This document shows, piece after piece, positions 5,779 to 12,890 of a stretch of DNA of 12,890 bases. Where the stretch lies: assembly GCA_902494375.1 (NCBI GenBank), contig CABUTL010000018.1, positions 1 to 12,890 on the forward strand, read 5' to 3'. Within the stretch, counting starts at the first letter, position 1. Every line of letters starts with the position of its first letter. The notes below the pieces were generated by a model. That model saw only the letters and a list, made by a program, of their open reading frames with translations. It had not been told where the DNA came from and ran no database searches. Source of the DNA: an uncultured Collinsella sp. GTDB taxonomy: Bacteria > Actinomycetota > Coriobacteriia > Coriobacteriales > Coriobacteriaceae. Both the position numbers and the translations under genes were made by a program.

Positions 5779-5794
5779 GGACGATAACAACCGG

Positions 5795-6823
5795 CTACAG
5801 GTCGATGTGCGATTCCTTGATCGGGAACGGCTCCGCGAAGTGGCACGCGCAGCAGTGACCCGGTGCAACTTCCTTAAACTCGGGAAGCTTCTCAGAGCAG
5901 ATACCCTGCGCGATCGGGCAGCGGGTGTGGAAACGGCAACCGGTCGGCGGATCCAGCGGTGACGGCGGATCGCCGGCAAGGATGATACGCTTACGGGTCT
6001 TCTGGATGTCAGGATCGGGCACCGGCACAGCAGACAGCAGCGACTGCGTGTACGGATGGTGAGGCTCACTGTAGAGCGTCTTCCAGTCCGAAACCTCGAC
6101 CATCTTGCCCAGGTACATAACGGCAACACGGTCGGAGATGTGCTGCACGACAGAGAGGTCGTGAGCAATGAAGAGATAAGCCGTACCGAACTTGTCCTGA
6201 AGTTCCTTAAGCAAGTTCAGGACCTGTGCTTGGATGGAAACATCCAGAGCGGAAACCGGCTCGTCGCAGATAATCAGCTTGGGCTTCAGCGCAAATGCAC
6301 GGGCAATGCCGACACGCTGACGCTGACCGCCGGAGAACTCGTGCGGATAGCGGTTGATGTGCTCGGGGTTCAGTCCAACGACGTCGAGAAGCTCGCGGAC
6401 GCGCTCAATGCGCTCCTCCTTGGTGCCCACGCCGTGAATGGTCATGGGCTCGGAGACGATCTCACCGATGGTCATACGAGGGTTGAGCGAAGCATAGGGG
6501 TCCTGGAAGATGAACTGCATCTCGCGACGCATATCCTTGATCTCGTGCTTGCTCATCTCGGCAACGTCTTTGCCCTGGAAGAACACTTTGCCTGCCGTCG
6601 GCTTGGTCAGGCGCATGATGGTGCGGCCCGTGGTGGACTTACCGCAACCAGACTCGCCGACCAGGCCAAAGGTCTCGCCCGGATAAATCTCGAACGAAAT
6701 GTCATTCACAGCAGAGACGACACGCTTGGAGAAGCGCTTGGCGAACATGCCGGACTCAGCGGGAAACTCCTTAGAGAGGTGCTCGACCTTCAGCAGCGGA
6801 GTACGCTCGTTGGTATCTGCCAT
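5795..6823 (-). CDS. oppF: Oligopeptide ABC transporter ATP-binding protein OppF
   Basis: One of the two ATPases that power oligopeptide import at the inner face of the membrane. Of 342 residues, Walker A GESGCGKS is at 56-63, the Q-loop FQDP at 106-109, the signature FSGGQRQR at 163-170, Walker B IICDEP with Asp187-Glu188, and the switch His221. The C-terminal oligopeptide/dipeptide transporter extension has cysteines 296, 302 and 309 and a CCAC cluster at 324-327; in this family such cysteines can bind an iron-sulfur cluster. The ATG overlaps the oppD stop by one base (TAATG), indicating translational coupling. It is the last gene of the operon. Whether the cargo is oligopeptide or dipeptide (OppF or DppF) cannot be settled from this chain alone; the operon order favours Opp. 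Confidence 0.94.
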   Translation of the reverse strand: MADTNERTPLLKVEHLSKEFPAESGMFAKRFSKRVVSAVNDISFEIYPGETFGLVGESGCGKSTTGRTIMRLTKPTAGKVFFQGKDVAEMSKHEIKDMRREMQFIFQDPYASLNPRMTIGEIVSEPMTIHGVGTKEERIERVRELLDVVGLNPEHINRYPHEFSGGQRQRVGIARAFALKPKLIICDEPVSALDVSIQAQVLNLLKELQDKFGTAYLFIAHDLSVVQHISDRVAVMYLGKMVEVSDWKTLYSEPHHPYTQSLLSAVPVPDPDIQKTRKRIILAGDPPSPLDPPTGCRFHTRCPIAQGICSEKLPEFKEVAPGHCCACHFAEPFPIKESHIDL

Positions 6824-7914
6824 TACGCCTCGCCTCCCTTCTTGGAATCCTTGCGCGTACGGGACGTCTCAGGGGCGTTCTTGAGGAACTCGGGGTCACC
6901 GGAGTAGTGGCACGCAGAATAGTGGCCGGACTCGGTGACAACGCGCTCGGGGCGCTGCTTGCGGCACTTGTCCGTCGCATAGGGACAACGAGGAGAGAAT
7001 ACGCAGCCCTCGGGCAGGTTCATGAGCGAAGGCGGGTTGCCGTGAATCGGCGTAAGAGGCTTCTTCTCTTCGATGGCCTGCTCCGGGATGGAGCGGATAA
7101 GGCCCCAGGTGTAGGGGTGGCGGCTCTCGTAGAAGATTTCCTCAGCAGTACCGAACTCGACGGGACGGCCGGCGTACATAACCATGATCTTATCGGCCAT
7201 ATCGGCAACGACGCCCAGGTCATGAGTAATCATGATGATGGCGTTGCCATTCTTCTCCTGCATTTCCTGCATAAGCTCAATAATCTGAGCCTGAATGGTA
7301 ACGTCCAGGGCAGTCGTGGGCTCATCGGCAATCAGAATATCGGGATCGCAGGCAAGAGCCATGGCAATCATGACGCGCTGACGCATACCGCCAGAGAACT
7401 GGTGCGGATACTCATTGACGCGCTTCTCGGGCTCGGGGATACCCACGAGGTCCAAAAGCTCGGTAGCACGCTTGAGCGCCTCCTGCTTGGAGTAGCCACG
7501 GTGCAGACGAAGGCCCTCGCCCACCTGCTTGCCGATCTTATAGACCGGGTTCAAGGAGGTCATAGGATCCTGGAAGATCATCGCGATATCGTTACCGCGA
7601 ATGTGCTGCATCTCTTCCTCGGTCATCTCGAGGATAGAACGACCGCGATAGCGAACGTCACCGCCCTCGATCTTTCCCGGAGGCATCGAGATAAGGCCCA
7701 TGATGGTCATGGCGGTCACGGACTTACCGGAGCCGGATTCACCGACGACTCCCAGGGTCTCGCCGCGATCGAGCGTGTAGGAGACACCGTCGACAGCGCG
7801 AACGACGCCATCCTCGGTGTGGAAATACATCTTAAGGTCATCGACCTCGAGCAGATGCTGGCCCTCGGGAACCGGCTGGTCCTTCAGGTCCACATAGTTC
7901 TTGTTCTTCTTCAT
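6823..7914 (-). CDS. oppD: Oligopeptide ABC transporter ATP-binding protein OppD
   Basis: The second ATPase of the importer, expected to pair with OppF under the OppB-OppC channel. In its 363 residues: Walker A GESGSGKS at 58-65, Q-loop FQDP at 114-117, signature FSGGMRQR at 173-180, Walker B ILIADEP with Asp197-Glu198, and switch His231. The C-terminal extension holds Cys304, Cys310, Cys317 and Cys335 in the pattern seen in OppD/DppD proteins, where a cluster-binding role is known for some members. The ATG follows the oppC stop by two bases; the ribosome site GAAGGA is inside the oppC end, so translation is probably coupled. The tail after about 340 is Lys/Ser-rich and not conserved. All catalytic residues are present. 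Confidence 0.95.
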   Translation of the reverse strand: MKKNKNYVDLKDQPVPEGQHLLEVDDLKMYFHTEDGVVRAVDGVSYTLDRGETLGVVGESGSGKSVTAMTIMGLISMPPGKIEGGDVRYRGRSILEMTEEEMQHIRGNDIAMIFQDPMTSLNPVYKIGKQVGEGLRLHRGYSKQEALKRATELLDLVGIPEPEKRVNEYPHQFSGGMRQRVMIAMALACDPDILIADEPTTALDVTIQAQIIELMQEMQEKNGNAIIMITHDLGVVADMADKIMVMYAGRPVEFGTAEEIFYESRHPYTWGLIRSIPEQAIEEKKPLTPIHGNPPSLMNLPEGCVFSPRCPYATDKCRKQRPERVVTESGHYSACHYSGDPEFLKNAPETSRTRKDSKKGGEA

Positions 7915-7916
7915 CC

Positions 7917-8852
7917 TTATGCGTCCTTCATCTTGACGTCGAGGGCGTCGCGCAGACCGTCACCCAGCAGGGTGAAGGCGAGCACCGTCGAGAGAATTGC
8001 CAGACCGGGCATGATCATCATCCAGGGAGCGGTCAGAAGATACTGCTGACCGTCCTGAATCATGGAGCCCCACGAAGGCGTAGGCGGAATAACGCCCATG
8101 CCGAGGAAGGACAGAGCGGACTCGGTCAGAATGGCGCCACCAATGTTCATGGTTGCGTAGACCACGATAGAGGCGACGGAGTTCGGGAAGATGTGACGCA
8201 CGACGATACGAGCATCGGATGCACCCATCGCGCGCGCAGCGTCAACATAGTCGTTTTCCTTGACCGTCAAGATTGCAGAGCGGAAGACGCGCGCAATCGA
8301 AGGCCAGCCGAGAATACCGATGGCGATAAAGACGTTCTGAAGACCACGGCCGATAACGGCGATCATGGCGACAACGAACAGCACGTACGGGAACGCCAGG
8401 AAGATGTCCGCACAGCGCATGATGATCGTATCCCAGATCCCGCCGTAGAAACCGGCCAGAGCACCCATGACCAGACCGATCACCGTGGAGATCGCGGTGG
8501 CCATAATGCCGACGGACAGCGAAACGCGTGCACCGTAGATAACGCGGACGAGAATGTCGCGACCAAGGGCGTCGGTGCCAAACGGGTGCTCTGCACACGG
8601 AGCCAACAGCGACGTCTCGGCCATGGTGGTCGAGTCGGAAGCCGTCGGCGAACCGAGCCAGGACTTAGCCCACAGATCTGCGGTCAGGGCAACCAAAACG
8701 ACGATGATGATCCAGCAGACACCGATAACGGCGAGCTTGTTCTTGCGAAGACGCTTAAAAGCGTCGCCCCACAGCGTGCGGGACTTGGCGGGAGCAGATG
8801 CGGCCTTGGTGGCGGTAGCCTGCTCCTGAGACTGAGAATCAGTTTCCTGCAT
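7917..8852 (-). CDS. oppC: Oligopeptide ABC transporter permease OppC
   Basis: A membrane channel subunit of 311 residues. A polar N-terminal tail rich in Ser, Gln and Ala (1-25) precedes the first membrane span (about 40-60). Then come the family motif HPFGTDALGRD (89-99), membrane spans at about 110-135, 150-170, 172-190, 230-250 and 280-298, and the EAA loop DAARAMGASDARIVVRHIFP (204-223) that docks on the ATPases. The C-terminus LGDGLRDALDVK is typical of OppC/DppC. The start has the strong ribosome site GGGAGGT seven bases upstream, in a 14-base gap after oppB. The frame is complete. Confidence 0.95.
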   Translation of the reverse strand: MQETDSQSQEQATATKAASAPAKSRTLWGDAFKRLRKNKLAVIGVCWIIIVVLVALTADLWAKSWLGSPTASDSTTMAETSLLAPCAEHPFGTDALGRDILVRVIYGARVSLSVGIMATAISTVIGLVMGALAGFYGGIWDTIIMRCADIFLAFPYVLFVVAMIAVIGRGLQNVFIAIGILGWPSIARVFRSAILTVKENDYVDAARAMGASDARIVVRHIFPNSVASIVVYATMNIGGAILTESALSFLGMGVIPPTPSWGSMIQDGQQYLLTAPWMMIMPGLAILSTVLAFTLLGDGLRDALDVKMKDA

Positions 8853-8866
8853 GAGACGTACCTCCC

Positions 8867-9904
8867 TTAGGCCTTATCCGACGGACCGCCAAGGCGGATG
8901 CGCGGGTCGAGGAATGCATAGCTAATGTCGACGAGCAGGTTAATCACCATGACGACGACGACGATGAGCGTAACGCCGCCCATAACGATGGGCCAGTCAC
9001 GCATGCTAATGGCGCGATAGACCTCATAGCCGATACCGGGCCAGTTAAAAACCGTCTCGGTCAGGATGGCGCCCGAAAGCATGCCACCAAAGTCGACACC
9101 AATATAGGTAACGACGGGGATGAGTGCATTCTTAAGCGCATGCTTGACGATGATCGCGCGATTGGAGAGACCCTTGGCCTTTGCCGTACGGATGTAATCC
9201 TGGTTCATGACGTCAAGCAGCTGCGAGCGCATAATGCGGGCGGCATAAGCGGTCGAAACCGAAGCCAGCGTAATGGTCGGAAGCACATAGTGCATCCAAT
9301 CCTGATACTGAGAGCTGGAACCGCCGGCACCCGAGATCGGCATGGAGATTGCACCGCCCGTAGCGTCCTTGAGGATGACGCCAAAGAACAGCTGCAGCAA
9401 CATACCGAGCCAGAAGGCCGGGACCGCAACGAGGATCGACGTGGTGAGCGTTACCAAAATATCCCAGAAGGAATAACGCTTTACCGCCGAAATGATACCC
9501 GCACCGATACCCATGATTGCCTCGAGCACGATGGCGCACGCGGCAAGTTTGACCGTATACGGATACTTCTGGGCAAAGATTTCCGTAACCGGCAGCTTGC
9601 GCTGATACGAATTGCCCAGATCGCCATGAAGCAGGCCGTTCATGTAATACAAGTAACGGTCCACGAGCGACGTTTGAACGGGGTCGCCGTTCTCGTCAAG
9701 GATCGCGTTGCCGTCCTCGTCCGACTGGACCAGGTGATAGCGGACGCGAAGCTGAAGCTCCACCTCGGGGGACAGAGCCTTGTCTCCACCGATCAGCTTG
9801 ATCGGATCTCCCGGCACGATATTCTGAAGGGCGAACAGAATCAGCGTAACGCCCAAAAATACCGGGATGAACTGAAGCACACGTTTAACGATGTACTTAC
9901 CCAT
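8867..9904 (-). CDS. oppB: Oligopeptide ABC transporter permease OppB
   Basis: The partner channel subunit, 345 residues. Membrane span 1 is at about 9-29, followed by the family motif PGDP (31-34), an extracytoplasmic loop of about 85 residues, further spans (about 118-140, 150-175, 205-222, 262-285, 308-330), an EAA loop RTAKAKGLSNRAIIVKHALK (239-258) and the C-terminal DPRIRLGG. The loop at 60-78 is acidic and Gly/Asn-rich, longer than in many OppB proteins. The ribosome site GGGGAG (9909-9914) is only four bases from the ATG and lies in a potential hairpin (9912-9923), which may lower translation compared with oppA. Confidence 0.95.
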   Translation of the reverse strand: MGKYIVKRVLQFIPVFLGVTLILFALQNIVPGDPIKLIGGDKALSPEVELQLRVRYHLVQSDEDGNAILDENGDPVQTSLVDRYLYYMNGLLHGDLGNSYQRKLPVTEIFAQKYPYTVKLAACAIVLEAIMGIGAGIISAVKRYSFWDILVTLTTSILVAVPAFWLGMLLQLFFGVILKDATGGAISMPISGAGGSSSQYQDWMHYVLPTITLASVSTAYAARIMRSQLLDVMNQDYIRTAKAKGLSNRAIIVKHALKNALIPVVTYIGVDFGGMLSGAILTETVFNWPGIGYEVYRAISMRDWPIVMGGVTLIVVVVMVINLLVDISYAFLDPRIRLGGPSDKA

Positions 9905-9908
9905 ACCA

Positions 9909-9923
9909 CTCCCCTATCTAGGG
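9909..9923 (-). promoter_or_regulatory. Hairpin that can hide the oppB ribosome binding site
   Basis: On the minus strand CCCTA-GA-TAGGG (9912-9923) pairs five bases around a two-base loop (four with an AGAT tetraloop), taking up most of the GGGGAG ribosome site. The pairing is visible; the control role is inferred. Confidence 0.35.
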
Positions 9924-9934
9924 ATTAACCTAAA

Positions 9935-9964
9935 TGGGATGCCGATCGCCAGACCGGCATCCCA
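9935..9964 (-). other. Stable hairpin between oppA and oppB
   Basis: A perfect 10-bp stem TGGGATGCCG/CGGCATCCCA with a 10-base loop, about 100 bases past the oppA stop. No T-run follows (ATTTAGG), so it is more likely a partial terminator or an RNA 3'-end stabiliser that keeps oppA mRNA above oppBCDF, as hairpins after binding-protein genes often do. The flanking AACCT (9927-9931) and AGGTT (9987 region) could close a larger stem around it. Confidence 0.6.
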
Positions 9965-10060
9965 AAATTACCATCAGCCAGTTTACCCCAGGTTAGGGAG
10001 AACTGTATGTTTCCCATGAGGTCTACGTAAATACTTGACCCTCACGGAAGCTGCAAACTC

Positions 10061-11737
10061 TTAGGCGAGCTCAGCGGTACCCAGCTCGGCGTGCTTCTGC
10101 GGATCGACATAGAGGTGCTTGATGCGATCGGAGCCGACGATGGTGTGCGTGTAGAACATCACCGGGATGACCGGGCAGTCGGCAGCGACCATAGCGTCGG
10201 CCTCCTGCATCTTAGCAACGCGCTCTTCGTCGTCAACCGTGGTGCGAGCCTCGTTGACCTTGGCGTCGAACTCGGGGTTGTTGTAACCGGAGCGGTTGTC
10301 GCCACCGAGGGAGTCGGAGTGGAACAGCGGATACAGGAAGTTGTCCATAATCGGGTAGTCGGCAATCCAACCCAGACGACCGAACTGATAGTTAAAGTTC
10401 TGGTACTGCTCGAGCAAGGCAGACCACTCAGGGGTATCGGAGACAGCGGTAACGCCAACCTTGGCGAGGTCACCGATGATGGACTCCATGATCTCCTTGT
10501 GGCCACCATCCTGGTTGTAGGAAAGGGTCACGTTAATGCCACGATCGCCGTTAGCGCCAGCGGGAGCAACCTTGTCGAGGTACTCGTTAGCCTTGTCGAC
10601 GTCGTAGGCGCAGAACTCCCATGCGCCCTCCTTGTAGCCATCGATGCCCGGAGGAACAATGCCGTCGGCGGGGGTACGGGTACCCTTGAAGATGGTCTTG
10701 CAGATGGCCTCACGGTTGATGGCCAGGGAGATACCCCTGCGCAGGTCGGCGTTGTTGAACGGCTCGGCCGTGTTGTTGCAGGTCAGGTAGTAGGTGGAAG
10801 GCTCGGAGCCGAGCAGCATGCGCTCGCCGTCGCCCATGGTGTAGCCGTCCTTGGACACGCCGCGATCCTTCTTGGCGGCGTCGATCTGAGCAACGGGAAC
10901 GTCGCAGACATCGAGGTTACCGGCCTGGAACTCCTTGTAAGCGGTCTCCATGTCCTTGATGACCTGGAAGTGGATGCCATCGATCTTGGCCTTGTCGCCA
11001 TAGTAATCGTCGAACTTCTTGAGGTTGATCTCCTGACCATCCTCCCACTTGCCGTCCATCATGAACGGGCCGTTACCGACCGGTGCAAGGTAGAAGCTCT
11101 TGGCATCGGACTCGGCGCACTCGGGAACCGGGGCCAGAGCCGGGTGAGAGGCGACGAAGGGGAAGTCGGCGTAAGCGGAAGACAGCTTGACGACGAGGGT
11201 CTCATCGTCGGGGCAGGTAACACCGCTGAGTTCAGTAGCGTTACCGGCAAGCAGATCGTCATAGCCCTCGACCATGGAAAGGTGATAGGAGACCTCGGAA
11301 GGGCCATACTCGGTAGCGATGGCCGACTTGGTGTTGACCAGACGCTCCCAACCGAGCTTGAAGGACTTGGAGGTAACGTCGTCACCGTTGTGGAACTTGG
11401 CCTTCTTGATCTTGAAGGTGAACTCGGTGGCGTCGTCGTTGGCCTCGAAGGACTCGCAAGCCAGCGGAACGATCTCGCCCTTCTCGGCGTCATAAGAGGT
11501 CAGAGCGTCAAAGAGCTGGTACTCGACCTGAGTGCCCTGGTCCTCCTGGACATTGTAGGGGTCGATGCAGACCGGGTTGTTGATGTAGAAGTTCAGCGTC
11601 GAACCGGACTCAGAACCGGAAGTGTCGCCGCCCTTCTTGCCGCATGCGGCAAGAAAAGCCATGGAGCTCGCAGCGAGGGTGCCGCCAACAAAGGCGCGAC
11701 GACCCATAACGGGCTGGTGGAACATAGAATCAGCCAT
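10061..11737 (-). CDS. oppA: Oligopeptide-binding lipoprotein OppA (SBP family 5)
   Basis: The extracytoplasmic peptide receptor that delivers cargo to OppBC, 558 residues. The N-terminus has GRRAFVGG (12-19), a twin-arginine-like motif, then a hydrophobic stretch ending in the lipobox AFLAAC with Cys32 as lipid-anchored residue, and a Gly/Ser/Asp linker. The mature part has family-5 binding protein features: LNFYINNPVCIDPYN near its start, FKIKKAKFHNGDDVTSKSFKLGW-type text around 100-125 (the usual F-x-DG-x-x-v/l-ta-x-dv region) and APVGNGPF (about 211-218). Length fits OppA/MppA. The ATG at 11737 has AAGGAGG a few bases upstream, an excellent site. It is the first gene of the opp operon and separated from oppB by 156 bases. 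The exact peptide length it prefers cannot be read. Confidence 0.95.
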   Translation of the reverse strand: MADSMFHQPVMGRRAFVGGTLAASSMAFLAACGKKGGDTSGSESGSTLNFYINNPVCIDPYNVQEDQGTQVEYQLFDALTSYDAEKGEIVPLACESFEANDDATEFTFKIKKAKFHNGDDVTSKSFKLGWERLVNTKSAIATEYGPSEVSYHLSMVEGYDDLLAGNATELSGVTCPDDETLVVKLSSAYADFPFVASHPALAPVPECAESDAKSFYLAPVGNGPFMMDGKWEDGQEINLKKFDDYYGDKAKIDGIHFQVIKDMETAYKEFQAGNLDVCDVPVAQIDAAKKDRGVSKDGYTMGDGERMLLGSEPSTYYLTCNNTAEPFNNADLRRGISLAINREAICKTIFKGTRTPADGIVPPGIDGYKEGAWEFCAYDVDKANEYLDKVAPAGANGDRGINVTLSYNQDGGHKEIMESIIGDLAKVGVTAVSDTPEWSALLEQYQNFNYQFGRLGWIADYPIMDNFLYPLFHSDSLGGDNRSGYNNPEFDAKVNEARTTVDDEERVAKMQEADAMVAADCPVIPVMFYTHTIVGSDRIKHLYVDPQKHAELGTAELA

Positions 11738-11836
11738 GCCATCCTCCTTATGAGATAGGACAAAGAAATGTTCAGTCGGACATATGTCGAGACAATCCGA
11801 TCCGAACCATCAAAACGCCGCCCGCTGCTATGGCTG

Positions 11837-11865
11837 GTTATGCACAACGAACCAACGTTTCGCAA
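11837..11865 (-). promoter_or_regulatory. Tentative opp operon promoter
   Basis: On the minus strand TTGCGA (11860-11865), a 17-base spacer and CATAAC (11837-11842) give the best pair I can find upstream of oppA, with a leader of about 90 bases. The -10 matches consensus at four of six positions. Confidence 0.35.
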
Positions 11866-11887
11866 TACAGTAGCGCATTTTATGCAC
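11838..11887. repeat. TTATGCAC direct repeats, 42 bp apart, upstream of oppA
   Basis: TTATGCAC occurs at 11838-11845 and 11880-11887, start to start 42 bp, close to four helical turns. The second copy is part of an imperfect palindrome GTGCAT-AAA-ATGCGC on the minus strand. The first overlaps the proposed -10. They could be paired operator sites, but an 8-base repeat can arise by chance. Confidence 0.35.
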
Positions 11888-11978
11888 GATTTGGGGCTAA
11901 TTCCGGTTAACGGTCGAGAATTTCTTTAGTTGGGCGAAGTATGTGGGGATATTTTGACTCTGTTACAAATATGTAAAC

Positions 11979-12005
11979 AAAAAGGGTCCCGCACATGCGA
12001 GACCC
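11979..12005 (-). terminator. Terminator after secG
   Basis: On the minus strand a 10-bp stem (12005-11996 with 11993-11984, one T-G pair) is followed by TTTTTG. It begins 25 bases past the secG stop. Confidence 0.88.
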
Positions 12006-12030
12006 ATTGCAAACGTATATACGCCGATGC

Positions 12031-12285
12031 TTAGTAGCCCACGATGCCCTGCGGGAAGAAGAACATGCACAGGACGACGCACACGGCAAAAACAACGGCC
12101 ATAATTACCGTCAGGCGATCGAGGTTCTGCTCCATGACGCCCGTGGCAGAGCTGGAGTTATACAGCGAGCTAGCGATCATATCCGAAACGCCGGTGCCCT
12201 TACCGGAATGCATCAGGACGAGAATCGTCAGCGCCACGGCAGAGACAGCCCAAACGACAAACAGAAGAATCTGGAACGGACCCAT
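12031..12285 (-). CDS. secG: Protein translocase subunit SecG
   Basis: A small inner-membrane subunit of the SecYEG channel that aids protein export, 84 residues. It has the family layout of two membrane spans (about 5-25 and 58-77) joined by a cytoplasmic loop. The loop bears HSGKGTG (26-32), the form of the conserved SGKGxG motif, and the second half has MEQNLDRLT before span 2, as the family's (R/N)xL(D/E)R(L/A)T region. Ribosome site AAGGAG lies seven bases before the ATG. It follows gpmI, an arrangement common in Gram-positive bacteria, but a strong terminator lies between them, so secG probably has its own promoter. Confidence 0.93.
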   Translation of the reverse strand: MGPFQILLFVVWAVSAVALTILVLMHSGKGTGVSDMIASSLYNSSSATGVMEQNLDRLTVIMAVVFAVCVVLCMFFFPQGIVGY

Positions 12286-12321
12286 AGATAAGCTCCTTAA
12301 TAGAACAGTTCAAACTCCAGT

Positions 12322-12330
12322 ACTGTACCA
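12322..12330 (-). promoter_or_regulatory. Tentative secG promoter (extended -10)
   Basis: On the minus strand TGGTACAGT is an extended -10 (TG-N-TACAGT, -10 hexamer at 12322-12327), about 35 bases upstream of the secG start codon. No good -35 is visible, which an extended -10 can tolerate. Confidence 0.4.
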
Positions 12331-12389
12331 CAATCCCCCGCTCTCCCCTACCTGCCACTCAAGGACGGGGTGGAAATGGCAGAAATACC

Positions 12390-12424
12390 AAAAAGGGGGT
12401 TGTCCGGTTGTGGACAACCCCCTT
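12390..12424 (-). terminator. Terminator after gpmI
   Basis: On the minus strand a perfect 13-bp stem (12412-12424 with 12393-12405) around ACAACC ends in TTT followed by GG. The stem is long and GC-rich and stands 26 bases past the gpmI stop. Confidence 0.88.
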
Positions 12425-12449
12425 ACTAGAAAACGGTATTTGTTTTCTC

Positions 12450-12890
12450 TTAGGCCTCGGTGGCGAGCACGCGGCCCGTCATCTCGGCGGAAGGCTCAAT
12501 ACCAGCCATGGTGAGCATGGTCGGAGCGATATCGGAAAGACGGCCGTCCTCGATACCGGTGAGCTGTGCCTTCTCATCAACGATGATGAACGGCACGCGG
12601 TTGGTGGTGTGAGCCGTAAACGGATGCTTGGAACCGTCGGAAGCAACGTCAAACATGTGATCGGCGTTGCCGTGGTCGGCGGTAATCAGTGCAAAGCCGC
12701 CCTTGGCGAGAATCGCCGGGACAACCTTGGACAGGGCATCGTCAACAGCCTCGACAGCCTTAACGGCAGCGTCGAAGACACCGGTGTGACCAACCATGTC
12801 GCAGTTCGCGAAGTTCACGATGTAGAAATCAGCGCGATCCTCGTTGATGGCGGCGACGAGCTTCTCGGTAACCTCGGGAGCGCTCATCTC
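12450..12890 (-). CDS. gpmI: 2,3-bisphosphoglycerate-independent phosphoglycerate mutase, C-terminal part, cut by the window edge
   Basis: Interconverts 3- and 2-phosphoglycerate in glycolysis in the cytoplasm, using manganese and a phosphoserine intermediate. Only about the last 147 of an expected 510 or so residues are visible. The family motifs seen are [11 protein letters not shown] (metal-binding His), the alkaline-phosphatase-superfamily motif TADHGNAD (metal-binding Asp and His) and [11 protein letters not shown]. The ATG at 12887 is internal, because the frame stays open through 12890 and the fold lacks its start. The catalytic serine and first metal ligands lie outside the window. 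The end VLATEA and the stop at 12450 are followed by a strong terminator. Confidence 0.96.
   Translation of the reverse strand, partial: EMSAPEVTEKLVAAINEDRADFYIVNFANCDMVGHTGVFDAAVKAVEAVDDALSKVVPAILAKGGFALITADHGNADHMFDVASDGSKHPFTAHTTNRVPFIIVDEKAQLTGIEDGRLSDIAPTMLTMAGIEPSAEMTGRVLATEA

Noticed and set aside
6907..8049. A 380-codon plus-strand open frame opposite oppD
   Set aside because: Shadow of oppD; no family motif or fitting ribosome site, and the minus strand has all ATPase motifs.
10091..11758. A 555-codon open frame antisense to nearly all of oppA
   Set aside because: Its product is low-complexity (rich in Val, Gly, Leu, Asp) with no recognisable domain, while the opposite strand encodes a clear OppA. 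It is a shadow caused by strong third-position GC bias.
1..12890. Insertion sequences, prophage genes or CRISPR arrays
   Set aside because: No transposase, integrase, phage or Cas motif is visible in any frame, and no regularly spaced repeats are present.

Overview
The window looks like chromosomal DNA of a GC-rich Gram-positive bacterium of the Actinomycetota, most likely class Coriobacteriia and plausibly Collinsella. Reasons: high GC in genes with strong GC bias at third positions; CCA encoded in the tRNA genes; an actinobacterial-type GH13 alpha-glucosidase; a gpmI-secG pair; and a PAS/GAF/PP2C phosphatase next to a STAS-kinase fusion. The genus is an inference from gene content and style, not from a marker gene. 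Every supported gene is on the minus strand.

From left to right: the N-terminal 430 residues of a GH13 alpha-glucosidase running off the left edge (1-1291); a tRNA cluster Gly(GCC)-Cys(GCA)-Gly(GCC) in which each gene is followed by its own terminator-like hairpin (1432-1771), with a strong-looking promoter at about 1784-1832; a two-gene partner-switching module, a PAS-GAF-PP2C (SpoIIE-type) phosphatase (2701-5046) followed by a fused STAS plus HATPase protein (1877-2659); tRNA-Leu(GAG) with promoter and terminator (5073-5302); a gene-free stretch of about 490 bases (5303-5794) full of inverted repeats; a complete five-gene oligopeptide ABC importer oppA-oppB-oppC-oppD-oppF (11737 down to 5795); secG (12031-12285); and the C-terminal end of gpmI (12450-12890).

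The opp genes form one operon: a Tat-like lipoprotein binding protein, two permeases and two ATPases, with very short gaps or overlaps from oppB to oppF and a hairpin-bearing gap between oppA and oppB. The phosphatase and the STAS-HATPase fusion make a self-contained Ser/Thr phosphorylation switch. No sigma factor is present beside them.

The most unusual content is at 5340-5464 and 5647-5778: two very large hairpins with unrelated stem sequences but the same plan. Each has a 29-bp outer stem, an internal loop, a second long stem and a 17-nt terminal region with its own small hairpin. The internal-loop sequences (ATTCCGCAG on one strand, CGAGGAC on the other) are the same in both copies, which lie in opposite orientation. 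I do not recognise the family. It looks like a structured RNA or DNA element preserved by shape and loop sequence rather than by stem sequence.
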